From positions 7,545-71,544 of the forward strand of contig CAJNOI010000070.1 of assembly GCA_905250115.1 (NCBI GenBank): a stretch of 64,000 nucleotides of DNA. Direction: 5' to 3'. This document shows, in pieces, positions 33,353-46,300 of the stretch. The position numbers and the translations under genes were made by a program. Origin of the DNA: Adineta steineri (Eukaryota > Rotifera > Eurotatoria > Adinetida > Adinetidae). The notes below the pieces were generated by a model that ran no database searches, had not been told where the DNA came from, and was given only the letters and a program-made list of their open reading frames with translations. Position 1 is the first letter of the stretch. Each line of letters opens with the position of its first letter.

Positions 33353-34517
33353 TTAATGAAAAGTAACACTTGCTGGACCAGTAACCATGATAGAAAATAA
33401 TCCAGTAATATTTTTCTCATACGTCGTTGCTACTAATGTATACATAATAGGATTGAGTGAAATTTTAAAATAAAATTGTTCATCACCACCACTATCATCA
33501 TCAGCCATCAGTATATTCATAGGTGGATTTAGAGGCATAAAATATAAATAAAAATAACCAAACATATCTATATTACTGAAACTTTGAATTACATAATAAC
33601 CAGGAACTGATATAAATATTTGAACTGGTCTATAATAATATACACCACGATCGCCGTTTGGTCGCTGAAACATCATACTAGTTTTTGTTAAGGAACTTGA
33701 ATAATTGCATGATATTTGACGATCTAAAGGTATTCAAATAACAGTAGTATTAATAATAAAATTTTTTGATGTATGTAATATTATACTACTGATAAATTTG
33801 CTGGTATTTAGTTCTTACACTTATGTCTTTATGTTCTTATTGTACAAGTGTACAGGTCTATCTAGGATTTTTTGAGACAGGATGCAATCGCACTCAAGGC
33901 GCCCTCTCCTAAATACTATATGAAAACTTTAGGAACTATCAAAATAAGATATGTCCTGTACACAAATTTAGTAATTGATTCTGCACGAAAAACTCATCTC
34001 CAATTTTTTAGTGAGATATATTGTGATAAAACATTTGTAGAAGAAAATTAATAGTACCTGGAGGAGGAGATGTACCGGTTTGTTTAACACCTAAAGAGAC
34101 TCCAAGACTAATCGATACACAAATAAGACATGTGCATATAATACAAAGAAATATTTTATGAGAACGTCTTGATAATTCAAGTGCTCTGCATATATTACGA
34201 TCGTGTGTTTGATTCTTTGGTAGTTTTCGAAGAGACGGTAGTGTTACAGTTCCATCTCGTACTTGATAGGATACGACAGAATTTCTTCGTGCGGCAGCAA
34301 GACGTTTCAAATGATCATCCGGTAGTAAATCCGTAATTTGTAATGTTTCTCGAGTAAATGGACTTGTACCATGTTGAAGTATCCATTTAGTAATAGCTTC
34401 TCGTTCATAAACATGACCATCTTTAGCAATAACTGGATCACGAAATAGTTCAAGTGTAATAGGACAAAAAAGATTATCATCATTTTCCGTGTTTATCACA
34501 GTAGTTGTTTGAATCAT
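33353..34517 (-). CDS. U-box domain protein with transmembrane helix and C-terminal domain
   Basis: Two exons (34058-34517, 33353-33723) join in phase 1 over a 334-bp intron to give 276 aa. Residues ~12-85 form a U-box: FCPITLELFRDPVIAKDGHVYEREAI.. then TSPFTRETL and LPDDHLKRLA, a complete E2-binding fold. After a basic linker comes one membrane helix (IFLCIICTCLICVSISLGVSLG, ~122-145), then a Pro-rich turn and a ~120-aa domain. That domain has GVYYYRPVQIFISVPGYYVI and ends in SIMVTGPASVTF, a beta-rich, pre-peptidase C-terminal-like pattern. U-box proteins are E3 ubiquitin ligases. The topology would put the ligase in the cytosol and the beta domain outside or in the lumen, a receptor-like arrangement. 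Confidence 0.8.
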
Positions 34518-35847
34518 ATTAAAAAATCAACAACTTAAAGTGATGTGCTTTACTTTGTTGATCATAAAAGAGAGTTGAAGTATGTTATTTTTTTTTCTTT
34601 CTTCCCATCAAATGTCACATGTAATTTTTCTTTTTTTCTTTTCCGGTAATAATGAAAGTACAAACTTTTAATAGATTTTCCAATATTATAAAATTCACCT
34701 CTCATATATTTACTTTTTTTTATACTCAGCGCAGAGAATACTTATTATTAACATAAATGAATTTATTGCTGTAAATTAGTTGTTTTTCTCGTGTTAAATA
34801 ACTTTCATAGGAGAATAATAAAAATTCTATTTTATTGTCGAAAGAGGTCGCATATTTCTTACAGAGATGAATTTTCTTGACTCTAAAAAAGACTTTCTTA
34901 AAGTTACTAATATTTAAGTGTCTTATTTTTATGAGAATGTATTTTAAGGACAAATTTTTTTTTTTTTGATACGATAAAAGTCAATAAAAGATGTTTATGA
35001 TAGTCGAGTTTTTACAATAACAGATAGTATCAGTTTTTAGAATATTTCATCTGAATCAAACTTCCTAATTTATAGATTATATGTTTTGAAAAATAGTTGA
35101 AATTTGGATAAATGTCTACGATTATCATCAGTTTATGAAAGATTTAACTTCGTCCTTTCATTTAAATGTACCCTCGCGGAAAACGATCTATGACGTGAAT
35201 ATACATGATAAATATCGCAAATTTTTCTGTAAGTTATTCAGCATTATTATATAATTATTTCTAGAATATTGATAATTGAAGACAATATTCAGAAACATAA
35301 AACTTATTGATTAAAAATCGATCTAAATAATCAGTTGTTCTTCTGTTTTGTTTAGAGTATGATGTCACATATATCTTCTCTATAATTTAAGATAATGCCA
35401 TCAAAATTTAGAATAATATTTAATCTTTGGTGCATTTTTCAATTTATTATGACAGGGAGGGAAAAGTTATTAATTAATCTAATTTGATATGAACGAATAT
35501 TATGCTCTATTAGAAACAAGAGTTTTTATATTGATTGAATACATAATTCTAGCAATTTTCTCTTTGTAATAAGAGCATCGTTTTAAAAATATAATGAACT
35601 ATATTTGACTATTCCTTTTGTTAGTTAAAAACTTTTGCACGATAAAACAAAACAGTCAAGGCATGCAAATTTAGTTTATACTATAGATTGTTGCTAATGT
35701 AAAAAGGTCTACTTAGAATATCTATCTTTTTTATTTATCTTCTAATGAGTCACTATTAAGATAAGAAAAGCAACGGACACTATCATATCATATGCCTATA
35801 GAAAAAGAAATGCGACCATAATTATACATGTACTCTTTTGAATAAAA
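34518..35847. other. intergenic, no gene seen
   Basis: AT-rich divergent spacer between the U-box gene and the small Cys-rich gene. No elements recognised. Confidence 0.4.
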
Positions 35848-36099
35848 ATGAATTCCGATAGATCAAATGTACCGTTGATACCTTCGGAATATTATGCAAC
35901 AGCACAACCATCAAACTCAAGTTATAATTCATATGAAATGGCATCCACTTCTTCCACTCAGTTAAAATCTGACGATGATGATGAAGATATTTGTGAATGT
36001 TGTCAATCAAATTCAGAATGTATTGAATGTTGTAACAGTTTCTTACAATTATTATGTTGCTGTTGTATGTTCGTGGAATGTTTATCATTAATGAAATAA
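35848..36099 (+). CDS. small cysteine-rich protein (possible I-mfa/MDFI-like C-terminus)
   Basis: An 83-aa frame: a polar Ser/Asn/Tyr-rich N-terminal half, an acidic stretch DDDDED, then a Cys-dense C-terminus (CECCQSNSECIECCNSF, LLCCCCMFVECLSL). The Cys-pair pattern, with the last CxxCLSL-like piece, recalls the I-mfa domain of MyoD-family inhibitors, but it is short. No signal peptide. It could instead be a palmitoylated CYSTM-type tail. Cys codons are unusually dense for chance, supporting a real gene. Confidence 0.5.
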   Translation: MNSDRSNVPLIPSEYYATAQPSNSSYNSYEMASTSSTQLKSDDDDEDICECCQSNSECIECCNSFLQLLCCCCMFVECLSLMK

Positions 36100-36654
36100 T
36101 GAAAACGGACAAAAATATACATTAATCTATGACCTTCGATAATACTATTGTTCTTTTTTCTGTTATTTCGATATTTATAAAAACAATAATAAAAATAATC
36201 GAAGATATCTTGCATATGAAAACAAAAAAAATCATCTATTCCAAATTGCATTATATCCATCTTAGGACTTTTCCTTATTCTTTTGAATCAACGTTGCAAG
36301 TATATTATGATATAAAACACAAATAATTTCTAAGTTTCAATACAAGAAAAGTCGGATGATATTAAAATTCATTTTAATTTTGTTTTCTATTTAGATCAGA
36401 TATCAAGTAAACAATTTCCACCGTTCATCTAATCTTAATATTCAACGAAATACTTTCATAGTTTGCTTGACCAGATAAATAAACATATGTAATCCAATTT
36501 TAGTTATCATTATAACAAATTTAAACCATTAAATACTTTATTTTTCAACATATTTTTATTGATATTTTAAAACTTTTTACAAACAGACAATAGAAGAACA
36601 AGACAAATGATACACGAACAACAAATATATTTAATTGTCAACTTATGTTTGTAA
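36100..36654. other. intergenic between convergent genes
   Basis: AT-rich; nothing recognised. Confidence 0.4.
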
Positions 36655-37701
36655 TTAATCATGACTACGAATTCTTTGAGTATTTGGAAATACCCGATTC
36701 ATATGTATACCAAAAACGAGTTCTTTGAGAGAAACGGTCAACTGATGTCGAAATCTTTTTGATAAACAATAACAATAAAATGAACTCTAAAGAAAAAGAG
36801 AAGAATAAATATTTGTTTTGAAAGTAAGAAAAAGACAATTTACTGCATATGGACCATAAGAATAAGTAGCAATAAATGAAGTAATTGACTGTTCCACTGC
36901 TCGCCTATAAGTATCTTTAACTACATCTGCTGTAATGATTGAGTAAGTTAGCGAAGCGGCATTTGGGCCATTGAAAACTAATGCAGCAAATATTTGAAAT
37001 AATACCATACTAATTGTTTGTCTAGTAAGAGAAGAAAGTAATCTAGTTACACCAATAGTTTTCATATGTCGGACAGTAAGAAACCCAAAAATAGAGATGA
37101 CTATGATAGGAATAATAGTGACAATACATTGAGCAACGAAATAACTACGATATTGAGTAAATATTGCATTTGTTCCGATACACATCGGGATACCTCCTGT
37201 AACAACAAGATCTTGAAAGATGAAATAGGGTATCTCATGAGTAAGCCAAAAACAAAGAGTACCAATTATTAAATATCGTGCTATTCGAATATTACTCATC
37301 TGTCGTATACCAACTGATGGAGAAGAACACATGAAAGCATCAATAGCTTGTAAGCAAATCATAGTATATGAACTTTGACTATTAATATCAAGAAAACCTA
37401 CGCGAGTTTTACACCAAATTCGATTTATTAAAGTAAAATCCATTTGAAAGCCTGTACTAAGAATTCGAGTGGTTAGACCAACAAGAAGAACATAGAGATC
37501 AAAAAAAGTACGAACAAACATGTAAAGTGAACATGCATTGTTCTTGTAATTTCCAGCTTTAATGAAGACTATGATATTAAGAATATTTCCTAATACACCA
37601 CCAATTAATAGAGTAAAGCCTAAAATAAGGCTTGGATATCGAAAAGCGCTTTGAAGTTGAAGAATTGCTAATGTAATGCTTGTGCTATTGTTAGATGACA
37701 T
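36655..37701 (-). CDS. rhodopsin-like 7TM receptor lacking the DRY arginine
   Basis: Two exons (36844-37701, 36655-36786) join phase 0 across a 57-bp intron; 329 aa. TM1 contains GGVLGNILNIIVFI (GN motif) and TM2 the SLYMFVRTFFDLYVLLVGL block. TM3 ends in CLQAIDAFMCSSP, where class A receptors have (E/D)R(Y/F); the Arg is Ala. TM4 to TM6 follow (LIIGTLCFWLTHEIPYFIF; IIPIIVISIFGFLTV; TISMVLFQIFAALVFNGP). TM7 plus the start of exon 2 gives YGPYASSFYCYCLSKRFRHQ, replacing NPxxY. The second exon carries the cytosolic tail. N-terminal Asn sequons are present. Ligand unknown; the missing Arg suggests altered G-protein coupling. Confidence 0.85.
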
Positions 37702-39532
37702 TGTAACGTTCTTTGTAAATACTTTTATCTAATGACTGAAGATGTTAGTTTCAGGACATTTTTTTTTTGTTATATTCAGTAGGAAAGAAAACTTATGACG
37801 TAAGAAGAAAATTAGCTTTTTGTTATCATTGGAATTCCACTGAATTAACTTTCTCATGTAAATATTTTTTGCTTCAAAATGCATCTGAAACGCTAATAAT
37901 GAACGCGTTTGGTTTGCGTGCGAAACGCTACAGGTGAATGTATCTGAATGTATTCTCAGAGAAACAAACGAAGCATTTAAATGAGATTTATTTTAGGAAC
38001 GACTGTGAATGCGTTCGTAGTTTGACTTGCGTTTAAACATGTTTGTGATGAAAATGCATCCCTGGTGAAACATTCGAAGCGTCTGAACGTGTTTCATATG
38101 AAATCTAAAAGTTTTGAAAAATGTATGATAACTTATATCAGATTTGAAATGAGTCGCCATCAACAATACTTTCTAATGGTCTTAGCGTATTTCGGCAAAT
38201 GGAGTGAATTTTACCTGAAGCGATGACGATCAGTCTTAAATGGATAAACTAGTAATCAGAAGTCGTTCATATACACCATTAAACTATATTAGCTCAGAAT
38301 CTTTTTTCATTCAAAATAAAATATAGTTCAATGCGACTTTCACTGATTGAATACTTTATTTTCAATATGATGTACTCTTTTCAAAGTTAGGATATTGAAT
38401 CTATAACATGATTTTTCACTTATTTTGTTTTTAATAGTTTTATTGTTTTTTAATAGAATAAAATCTTTTTCTATTATCTACCACACGTAATTAATATTAC
38501 AATTTTTTTTCTATTGCACTAGTAGCATGATAAATAATTTTATCGAAGAATTTAATGAGTACATGATTATTCATACAAAGTTTAGAGAAATATGGATTAT
38601 TTGTCGTATATTTCAATAAATTTTAGTATATTTTAACGTCATCTGAACATTCTTTAATAAAAAAGTCTAATGAAGTCTAGCCGAATAGAATATATATAAA
38701 CTGATAATTTGGATCACGAGGTCAACTTTTTTAGAGCAGCAATTTTTGCGTTAAAATCACGTCGCATACACAAGAAGGGAACGCGGACAAGCACGCCCGG
38801 AAATAGGACTGAATTCCAACACGTTATATATAAAAACTGCGTTCAGGCGCGTTTCAGAATATTTCTAATTGCGCTTCAGTGCATCAATTTACGTTCCGTG
38901 AATACATGGGTAATGAAGTGTCTATGTTGTTATATTTATAATCATACTATTCATTTCTTATCACTACTAATAATTCATAGAGATATTCGATCATTTATTT
39001 ATTCTATTCCTAATCTATTGAGAACAATATAACTATTACTGGAGTTTTTCAGCACTTCTTTAAAAAATATTTCTTTACACGTATGATCACAAAGCTAATA
39101 TATATATTATTATCGTTGTTTTGAAGTTAGTTTTATTATAAATTTAATTTAAAATCTTCCAAGAGATAATATCACATTGAGTATGTTACAAATGGCAAAT
39201 GAATCATAAATAAAATTATTATAGAAAGATGCTTTAAAAACTAAACAAAAATCATTAGAATCATCTCCTTCTATTAATGATAATGTAGATTTCTATCAGA
39301 TTAAACAATTTTTTACATTCAATGCAACTAATCGCGGTACGATATTTATGTTTCATCTTGAAACAAGTTATACGTACACGGGATATTCATTACGAATTTT
39401 TCAACTAGTAGTTCTTCATCATATTTCTGTCATTTTTAATTACCAAAATATTATTGTTTGCAATCAATAGATTTGCGATGATTTATCGATTTATAATATA
39501 TTCTTGTTCTAATATACTCTTAGGATTATTTG
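37702..39532. other. intergenic with a GC-richer repeat-like tract and an orphan open frame
   Basis: 37880-38095 is enriched in GAAACG/CGTTTC words (e.g. GAACGCGTTTGG, GAAACATTCGAAGCGTC) unlike its surroundings. 38700-38900 is likewise GC-richer with GCGTTTCAG words. Both may be remnants of one dispersed element. An orphan exon-like frame at 39226-39470 is listed separately. The plus-strand frame at 38709-39032 begins with TTG and is not called. Confidence 0.4.
39226..39470 (+). pseudogene. possible orphan exon or gene fragment
   Basis: Following an acceptor-like sequence (attattatag at 39216-39225), about 80 codons are open to a TAG at 39468-39470. The composition is protein-like (for example FFTFNATNRGTIFMFHLETS). 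There is no ATG near its start and no partner exon was found upstream. It may be a remnant of a gene whose other exons were lost, or chance. Confidence 0.3.
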
Positions 39533-40663
39533 CTAAAGTAAAGTCGTATTAACTGAAGTGTGATTTGTCTTTGATGGTTTCGAGTGAGTAAGGAATTTGA
39601 TTATCCCATTTCCACATAGCGTTCCTTTACATGATGGACGAAATAAATGACATAGATCTGTATTTGTTTTTGCTCTTGGCGGTGGCATATTCGCTGGTTC
39701 AAGTCCAAGAATAATATGCCAAATATGTTCAAAACCTCCACCAAACCATTTTATGCCGGGTCCTCCAGGTAATTCACGATCACGACTAGTTGTACAATAT
39801 GGTTGAAGACTTGCATTATAGACCGATGACCATTGTGCATATGTGTAATGACGAATACGTTCTTTTCTTACATAAAATTGTGCACAACACATAGCCGAAA
39901 TAACACTATAATTTCGTGATATGCTATAGTCTGGATTAAGTTGAGCTTCTCCATTATAACCAAACAAAGTCAATAAACGTCTAGCACATTTATACATCAA
40001 TGTAAGATTATCAGTAGGATCACGAAGTCCTGGACCCCATGGCCGTTCCTGAAGCCATATATCATTAACGCTTGTATAGGCAACATCATCACGAATACAT
40101 TGAACTGCATCAATTGGATAAAGTGAATGGTGCTCTGGACGAGCATGAATAAATAACATTTTATCAGGTAAATCATAGTAATAATCATAAATAAATTTTA
40201 AATAAACACCAGCTTCTTCATGAACATTATGACAATATGGCCAATTATATGGAGGTTTTGAATCGGGATCAAGACGTTGATATAAATGAATATTGTATGG
40301 TCGGGAATTATTTTTATTAAATAAATCAAGTCCTATACGTAACCAAAGTGGCCAGCTTGAATGATCAGCCCAGTTAATTTCTTTAAATATTGCAGGGATG
40401 ATAACAAGTTTATTTTTTTCCCATTTACTAGGTTTTCCACCCGAATTTATTAACAGTGAGTTCATAGACAAAGTTGATTTTAATTCTAGAAAATTAGCCG
40501 ATAGAATTCCTCGAAGATTTTCATTACTAATAAGCAAAATTGTCAAAGTACCACATGACAAAATGAAAATAATGATGAATTTAATTTTACTAAATAAAAT
40601 GAGACAACATTAAAAGTAAACTCTATTAAAATATATAGCTTACTGATTTGCGAATGTAGTCAT
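39533..40663 (-). CDS. DUF3431-like type II membrane protein
   Basis: Two exons: a 20-bp first exon (40644-40663; MTTFANH) and 39533-40589, joined in phase 2 over a 54-bp intron, 358 aa. The second exon opens with a membrane anchor (KIKFIIIFILSCGTLTILLI), so the protein is type II. The conserved core at ~90-175 includes HLYQRLDP, YCHNVHEEAGVYLKFIYDYY, LPDKMLFIHARPEHHSLYP. It matches the N..E...YL.fI.d.Y..LPd..vF.H layout of DUF3431, a family thought from motif layout to be glycosyltransferase-like. A later CCAQFYVRKERIR and GFEHIWHIILG fit the same family. Catalysis unproven. Golgi or secretory pathway location is inferred. The tiny first exon supplies the only possible start codon. Confidence 0.75.
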
Positions 40664-43370
40664 TTTTGTAACAATAGAATTAAGTATTACATCTAGAATA
40701 TATGTTTATATTAATATATGTAGCAGAATGTTGGAAAATGTACTGTCAAGATATATTGATTAGGAACAGTTTTAATTCAAAAGATCATTTTCTTTACGAA
40801 GATGTAATATAACAAAGCTAAAGACGGGCTTCATTAAATGTTTTAATGGTATATTTAAGAAAGGTACATAAAATTAACAAGACTTCAACGAAAAAATATG
40901 ACATTGAATTTGTAAAGTATATTAATTGCAGAATAGTTGATATATTTCAAGAAAAATCTAATATTATGAAGTTTCTACTATCTTCTTCGATATGGCCTTG
41001 AATTGATTGTTTACTTGAATAGTATAAAATTTCATTTCTTACTATCAAGGTTTTAATACAATAACAGAGTATCTTCATGCATTTTTTTTACAACTTAGTA
41101 TTATATAATATTAACGAAAAAAAGATAACCTCAGTCTGTTGACTGCTTGTATTCTCAATATAGTTTAAACGAATATTGCTCAACCCCGCACTGATTTAAG
41201 TTTATTTAATTTAGTTCGAAAAACTAACTCTTTTAATATGATGATTTTAATGATTTTGAAAGTTATAGTCATGAATTATTGCCTTATACTTATGCTCGTT
41301 GGTTACTGTTTACATATATCTGATTCGACGAAGAAAAATAAATCTGATAATAACAATTTGATGGATTTTCGACATCAGCGTGAAAATCTGATTTGAGTTC
41401 TGAACATTTATTGTTTAATTCTATTCGATTTGTTAGTTGTCATCAGTATTTCTTACTTATTATTTGTAGTGTAATTGTTGTGAACTTGACTTGTTTGAGT
41501 AGACTACCGACGATAGAAGAATTAAAACGGTTTTTTTAATGTTGATCGCTTTGTAAACGTTTCTTTCTATTTTATTATTGCCAAATAGCACATTTTTTCT
41601 CCTACTGTTTTACATGTTGTTACGAAAAACATGAGACGTCAACATTCGTTAGTAACAAAAGAAGAACGAAAAAAAAATCGATAAAATAACGTTTCGATTG
41701 ATAATCATCGACATAGTCCATGAAAAAGAATTATCCTGTTTTGTTTAACAAGAAAGAAAAAACATTGAAGGACTTTTTTTTCCATTCTGTTTCGAGCATG
41801 AGTGGTGTGTTCATCTCAACACATACTCGAACGTTTTTTTCATTCATTTCAAACGAGAAACATGACTCACTCTACGTAAAGATCATCCTGATAAAATAAA
41901 GAAATAACTAAGTCCGTTCTATATGACTTTTCTTATATACTAATCAAATGACTGTTGAGAAACTCTAAACATTCGTTGAATTAAGGCATAAACAATATTT
42001 GATTCATTCGTTTCTGTCGAAGTTTTAACAGATAAGAAAAAAAAAGTAAAAGGCAAATAAGATTGACAAAAATACTATATAAGCAGAGAAAACTTGGCAT
42101 AGGATTCCTTTGGATATAGTTTGTCTATCAAGCTATCCCTTGTATTTCTCAGGTGATCTATGCATACGTTCACAGTGTCTAACAATTGTTAGTTTGAAGA
42201 ATAATGTAGTAATTTTAATAAAGCCGAAATATTTAAATTGTGAAACAATCCAATTTAAAGTGATGAATATGAGGATAGGAGATTACTATAATACTCATCG
42301 TTAAATGCAAATACTCACGATCAATATAGATAACTTTTAATGCTAGGTCCCTTTATTCTTGAATACATTAAGCAGTAATCAGATATTTACGTCTAGCTAT
42401 ATGAACATAAACTAGACTAGTCATAATGGACTGCAAGCTATTTCATAGACGACCTAATTCTATGGTGGACATCTTAGGCTAGTTATCTTAGAAATTATCT
42501 TTTAGTTTTTGTTAGTTTTCAAAATAACTTTTATTCTAACAAACTTTCTCTTTTACTTTCAGTTATGTATAAATATGTTCTAATACAGTTGCGAAACAAA
42601 TGTGCTACTGGCATATTTTTTTATTTATTTGAAACATCTCTTTATCATTTATTAACTAATATCATACAACTACATTCCTTCTCATTCTGCATAATGATAC
42701 ACATTATCTCTTATTCATATACGTTTCAATAAAATCCATTCTTTTCATGTATTCTTGATTGCTTCAAAGACTATTATATAAAAATAGAATATTAAGTATT
42801 AAACATTATATGAAATAAGCAAAAAAGAAAGCTATTTGATTAGAAATGAATATCAATGCTTAAATCAAGCATATCAGAATAAATGATCAATCTGAATTTG
42901 ATACAATTGTTAAAAATTGCACAAACTTAATAAAATATTTTAAATTAGCTTGTATCTCGTATATATATATATATTGAATATTGACGATAAGTAACATCAT
43001 ATATATAAAGATTTTGTTGAAAAAAAAAACGAATAATAAGCAGATTAGTTTCATTTATCGTAAGCCATATTTATGATAGCGATAAAAGAAAATCTTTGGT
43101 GAAGAGATTTGCTTTTTATATAGTGATTTATCAAAATTTTAATCTTAACTGATATCTTATGAAGTAATGTGAACATAATCAAATAGATTTATTCGATTGT
43201 ATATTATGCAAAAATATTTGATAAGAAAAGTCAAGAGAATTATTAAAAAACCGACTTAATCTCTTTTCACTGATAACTGAATGCATATAAACTACAAAAA
43301 AACCATTTGTAATTTTATTTTATCCGTTATGAGTCTTTTAGAAAGACGACAACAATTTCATTTTGATATT
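40664..43370. other. intergenic, no gene seen
   Basis: 2.7 kb of AT-rich sequence between divergent genes. A (TA)n run lies near 42960-42972. A 64-codon frame at 42110 lacks a proper ATG context and features. The upstream ATG at 43281 in frame with the next gene is an alternative start for it. Confidence 0.4.
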
Positions 43371-46300
43371 ATGTCAAAAGTAATTTATTTTATCGTATTT
43401 ATACTATCCCATACACTTATTATTGATGGACAACATGTTCAAACAATGCCCCATCAATATGCATGCACATCATCAAGTCTTACTCTTCGTTGTCCAACTG
43501 GTTATATTATTGTTGTTACAAGCGCTGAATATGGTGTTGCGAAAGTCGATGGTTCATGTATCTATACATCAGGTGATTGTCTTGCTGATGCTATGAGTAT
43601 AGTAAGCTGTATAGGTGATTCTGTTACATGTAGTATATATGCAACAAAAAAGCAACTACCAGAATGTAATAATCAATATGGTAGCTATATTCATATTGAA
43701 TATGATTGTGTTCCAATATCAATAAATGATTCAGCAAAAGAATATAATGTATGTCAACAAAATAGTACAGATATAACAAGTGATCATGGAATATTGAAAA
43801 GTCCTGGTTCTCCATCACAATTTCAACTTACAATATTTGAATGTTTTCGTGCTATACATGTACCAGATAATAAAATAGTTCGTTTATGGTTAACTGATTT
43901 ATATGTTAGTTCAGCAGAGAGCAATTGTCCTAACGATCATGTATATGTTGTTGATAATGTTCAAACACTTCGACATTGTGGTACTAAACGATATGCTTAT
44001 CCATATTTATGTTCATCGACTATTCTTATTCAATACAAGACTACGACGCAAAGTTCATTTTATCGTGGAATGAGAATGTATTTTGAAATAGTTGATCGAT
44101 CACCAAATGATAATTGTCCAAATGGATCAGTAACACCTGCACCAGTTACAACAACTATCCCAACGGATGTAACAACAGCTGTACCTGTTTATGTTGTACT
44201 TGGTATTGCATCTCCACTTCGAAGTTTTCAAATTCGTAAAGGTAAATTATTTATTCAAACAAACATAAAATAGAATAGAATAATTACAAAAATTCTTTTT
44301 CTTAGGTGAATCACATACACTTCAATGTCCAGCTAATTATGTTGTAGCTGTAAGAACAAATATATATGGTGTTACTCCAACGGATCAATGTGAAGATCAT
44401 GATGCAAGTAAACATTGTGTTCTTGCAATAGATCCAACATTTTATTGTCTACAAAGTTGTACATATATGTATACAGGTAATCGAGTTATTCCATCATGTA
44501 GTAATAAAATTGCTGCTTATCGATATGTTGAATATCAATGTATACCATTAAATACTGAACTTGTTTCGCCAAATACAACATGTCCAGCTGATGGTTCAAA
44601 ATTTCCTATACAAATCGATAGTCGAGGTCGTTTTCAAAGTTATAGATATGATAGTCCTATTTTAAGAAAAATGAATTGCACATATCGATTAAAAACAAAA
44701 CCTGGTAACATTATGCATATTTATGCACTTGGTATTAGTTTAACTGATTATTCATCAGATTGTACAAAAAATAAAATATCATTTATTGAAGATGGTGAAA
44801 CTGCAGGTGCAGATTTTTGTGTAGAACGATCATATAGATTGATTTATTCAACTTGTTCAAATGAAATTGATATGCGTTATATTGTTACAGATGATATTAT
44901 GTATTCCTCAAATGGTGCTGAACTATATATTGAAAGTCAAGCACGTCCATCAGACTGGCCTTGCGGTAAACCTTTACCAACAACACCATTTGTAACACCA
45001 ACAGCAGCATCTTTAACAAATGAAACATCTATGTTTGCACGTGATGAACTTGAAACTGATATTTGTTTTAAAGGTACATCAACTTATACATGTCCATTTG
45101 GTTATACATTTATTATGATTGATGCTTTCTATGGTGTTAAAAAACAATCATCAAATAAATGTGGATTTGTTCAAGGAGACTGTGTACACGATGCATTACC
45201 ATCTTTAACAATATGTCGAAATGATGCAGCAAGTTGTTATATGTCATATCCAACACAACGTCGTCTTACTCAATGTTCAGATAATTATGCTGATTATCTA
45301 CATATAACACATCAATGTGTACCAAGTCAACCAGTTGGAACTCCACCACCTATAACCATGTATGATATTTGTGATACAAATGCTCCTATTGCAAATGTTA
45401 ACGGAGTTGTTACTAGTCCAAATTTTCCAACTTATAAACAAACAAATACTGAATGTAAAAGATCACTCGTAGGTATGACAGATAGAGTTTTAAAAATTTG
45501 GATTAATGAAATGGCTGTATCAAGTGATGGTGTACGTAGTTTAACTGGTAAGATATTTATTTCACTTATTTTCAAAAATTTATATTTTTATTTCTTTTTT
45601 TTTAGAAGAATCAGATGAACCTGATTTAATTATCTATAAAAATTATGACACAAAAAATTTAAATGATTTCGAAAAATTAAATCCATCAATTCGTGATGTT
45701 TGTATAGAAGATTATTTAATAATAAATGCTCCACATGTAGCTTATGTTTATTGTGGTACTCGTAAATTTGCTATGGCACCTATTTGTGCAGACAATATAG
45801 ATATTCAATATAAAACAACATCAGCATCAAATCTTGTTTATAAAGGTTTTAAATTATATTTTGAATGGGTTCATAAACCAATGAATATACTTTGTGATAA
45901 TACTCCATTGCCATCAACAACAACACCTACTAATGAAGTAATACCAAGTTGGGCACAAAATTTACAACTTTCTCCTATACTTTCTGTACAAATATGTCTT
46001 GGGACAGCACATACATTACGATGTCCTCGTGGATCTGATTATGTTCTTTCTATAGTTTCATCAAGTTATGTTGTGACAGGTACAGGTTTATGTGAAATTC
46101 CAGCATCAAATCATTGCCATCAAGAAGCATCACTTGGTTTAACATGTACACATTCATGTTTTATTGAATATATTATTCCAAGACCACTTACACAATGTAA
46201 TGCACAAAATGCTGATTATATCAGTATAGATTATCAATGTATTCCTACACGTTTACCAAATTCTGAAAATCCAATTGATATATGTGCATCAACAACAACA

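Noticed and set aside
38709..39032. 107-codon plus-strand frame
   Set aside because: Starts with TTG, no upstream ATG in frame and no domain-like pattern; the GC-rich part looks like a repeat relic.
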